Shown here: in pieces, positions 63,728 to 64,000 of the stretch
Numbering within the stretch: position 1 is the stretch's first letter
Layout of the letters: every line of letters starts with the position of its first letter
Assembly (NCBI RefSeq): GCF_964340395.1
Contig: NC_135560.1
Coordinates: 17,072,098-17,136,097 of the forward strand
Length of the DNA: 64,000 nucleotides
From: Glandiceps talaboti
Taxonomy: Eukaryota > Hemichordata > Enteropneusta > Spengelidae
Reading direction: 5' to 3'
Made by a program: the position numbers and the translations under genes
The notes under the pieces: model-generated
Told to the model about the DNA's origin: nothing
Seen by the model: the letters and a program-made list of their open reading frames with translations, nothing else
Database searches by the model: none

Positions 63728-64000
63728 TGGAGTTACATCCCTTTTCTCTTCCTTACTAGTTTATGCATGATCGAGTGTTTGTCCAGTGTGATAATCTCCC
63801 AGCAGATGAGAGATAAAGCAAACTGTTAATGTAAGTGATCTCCTGCCAGTTTTAAGATAAGGGGTGTTTTAATTAAGATAAGATTAGAAGAATGGACACG
63901 GCGTCTTTATTTAGTCAATAAAGCAAGGAGAGAATTACATACAGCTTCAGACTTTTAGTGGTCTGAGATCAACAGCTGAGAGCAAAGTAACCAGGGAAAG
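63728..64000 (-). repeat. Outer inverted repeat, right arm (273 bp, reaches window end)
   Basis: Mirror copy of 59357-59629. Together the arms bracket about 4.1 kb of non-coding DNA and look like long terminal inverted repeats of a large non-autonomous DNA element, or two opposed copies of one dispersed repeat. Confidence 0.9.

Larger units (their letters stand above)
59151..64000. other. Non-coding region upstream of SLC27A copy 3 with nested palindromes
   Basis: Short GATC/TGAT repeats (59205-59285) are followed by the outer inverted repeats and the inner foldback. 61700-63727 shows no recognisable gene, and no transposase-like frame was found between the outer arms. Confidence 0.65.

Overview
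The window is animal nuclear DNA. Every gene found is split by GT-AG introns, two canonical eukaryotic tRNA genes are present, and the non-coding DNA is AT-rich and full of tetranucleotide microsatellites and small inverted-repeat elements. Gene content (SLC27A family, dcd1-like Ntn hydrolases, a Rex1/CR1-type LINE) suggests an invertebrate, most likely a marine one (a non-vertebrate deuterostome or a lophotrochozoan). I cannot fix the species.

Layout. Positions 1-30,277 (minus strand) hold four tandem paralogues of a dcd1-like, acid-ceramidase-related Ntn hydrolase (peptidase C45 / AAT superfamily). Transcription order is D (22,843-30,277), C (14,826-20,978), B (6,961-13,038) and A (350-4,767, cut by the window edge). 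I traced 14 exons each for B, C and D (437, 437 and 435 aa) and the first 11 for A. Exon phases are identical in all copies. Each protein has a signal peptide, a candidate catalytic Cys near residue 174 followed by an RALDW segment, and conserved N-glycosylation sequons, which suggests a lysosomal or secreted amidase/acyltransferase. All four proximal promoters carry a CAAAGTCC (HNF4-type) motif. B adds a perfect GTCACGTGAC (CLEAR/TFEB-type) site, and B and C share an E-box/GATA element at fixed spacing.

Positions 31,175-46,353 (plus strand) hold two tandem SLC27A (fatty-acid transport protein / very-long-chain acyl-CoA synthetase) genes of 9 exons each (618 and 619 aa). A third SLC27A (627 aa, same 9-exon plan) lies on the minus strand at 50,347-59,150, and its intron 8 contains an antisense, 5'-truncated Rex1/CR1-like LINE with an open reverse-transcriptase frame. 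Two tRNA genes, Leu(AAG) and Thr(AGT), lie between the SLC27A groups. Positions 59,357-64,000 are a large nested palindrome: 273-bp outer inverted repeats about 4.1 kb apart enclose a 398-bp-arm foldback hairpin. No coding gene was recognised there.

Functionally the locus pairs hydrolases likely to act on N-acyl lipids with enzymes that import and activate fatty acids. A shared lipid-handling role is an inference from the neighbourhood, not something the sequence proves. The most notable points are the promoter code shared by the tandem hydrolases, two independent in-frame duplications of 5' splice sites, patchy gene conversion between the SLC27A twins, altered YGATE motifs in two SLC27A copies, a small transposon with a perfect 10-bp target duplication, and the nested palindrome.
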